Shown: piece by piece, positions 6,279-6,372 of the stretch | Numbering within the stretch: position 1 is the stretch's first letter | Layout of the letters: the number at the start of each line of letters is the position of its first letter | Source: an uncultured Angelakisella sp. | GTDB lineage: Bacteria > Bacillota > Clostridia > Oscillospirales > Ruminococcaceae | DNA length: 6,372 nt | Assembly (NCBI GenBank): GCA_937914895.1 | Contig: CALGIL010000019.1 | Coordinates: forward strand, 1 to 6,372 | Direction of reading: 5' to 3' | Translations under genes and position numbers: made by a program | The notes under the pieces: model-generated | What the model was told of the DNA's origin: nothing | The model's database searches: none | Seen by the model: the letters and a program-made list of their open reading frames with translations, nothing else

Positions 6279-6302
6279 TATTTTTGTATTGATACACAAA
6301 TA
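6279..6302. promoter_or_regulatory. 24-bp imperfect palindrome upstream of the -35 box (candidate operator)
   Basis: The two 12-base halves pair at 10 of 12 positions; the exceptions are 6284/6297 and the central 6290/6291 pair. The core arms are TTGTAT and ATACAC-type sequences flanked by TATTT and AAATA. Size, AT-rich flanks and symmetry suit a dimeric helix-turn-helix protein such as a ROK regulator. The centre lies about 68 bp upstream of the predicted start, more typical of an activator or a distal looping site than of a promoter-blocking repressor. Which protein binds is inferred, not shown. Confidence 0.5.
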
Positions 6303-6348
6303 CCGTCGCTCCTTATCAGGCAAAACGCCCGCCGCCGGCCCGCCCTGC

Positions 6349-6372
6349 AAAAAAACCGCCGAAACGCGGCGG
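6349..6372 (-). terminator. Intrinsic terminator of an upstream minus-strand gene
   Basis: In the minus-strand RNA CCGCCG (6372-6367) pairs with CGGCGG (6361-6356) around a 5-nt loop CGTTT, followed at once by seven T (6355-6349). The stem may extend past the window edge. It should end transcription of a gene beyond 6372 running in the same direction, and so insulates the operon from read-through. Positions 6303-6348 between it and the palindrome are GC-rich and show no gene. Confidence 0.8.

Overview
The window is GC-rich and carries five genes, all on the minus strand and all pointing toward position 1. Several traits suggest a GC-rich Gram-positive bacterium, most plausibly a Clostridia/Oscillospiraceae-type gut organism: purine-rich Shine-Dalgarno sites (including a perfect AGGAGG), a lipobox on the sugar-binding protein, and a sigma-A type promoter in an AT-rich island. 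This placement is an inference; no rRNA or other marker gene is present.

In transcription order (high to low coordinates) the layout is as follows. (1) At the right edge, 6349-6372, an intrinsic terminator closes an unseen upstream minus-strand unit. (2) Positions 6165-6348 form a non-coding regulatory region. It holds a TTGACA/TAGCAT promoter, a 24-bp imperfect palindrome upstream of the -35 box, and two short direct-repeat pairs. (3) 6164-4935 encodes a ROK-family (XylR/NagC/Mlc-like) transcriptional regulator. (4) 4864-3296 encodes a two-domain sugar ABC ATPase (MmsA/GguA type). (5) 3299-2031 encodes the membrane permease (MmsB/GguB type), overlapping the ATPase gene by ATGA. (6) 1950-817 encodes a ChvE-type sugar-binding lipoprotein. 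(7) From 688 off the left edge runs the 5' part of a PfkB-family sugar kinase, closest in appearance to fructokinase.

The genes form one coherent monosaccharide-uptake operon. The lipoprotein captures a sugar outside the cell, MmsB with MmsA moves it in at the cost of ATP, and the kinase phosphorylates the free sugar. The ROK protein probably senses the sugar or its phosphate and controls the promoter. The ChvE/MmsAB family is known for glucose, galactose, arabinose, xylose and related sugars. The kinase tilts the guess toward fructose or another hexose, but the sequence does not prove the substrate.

I found no mobile element, CRISPR array, tRNA, rRNA, toxin or defence gene. Nothing here looks like an undescribed system. 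The points most worth checking are regulatory: the palindrome and repeats around the promoter, a strong T-less hairpin between the binding-protein and kinase genes, and a sequence-degenerate ATP site in the ROK protein beside an intact zinc site.
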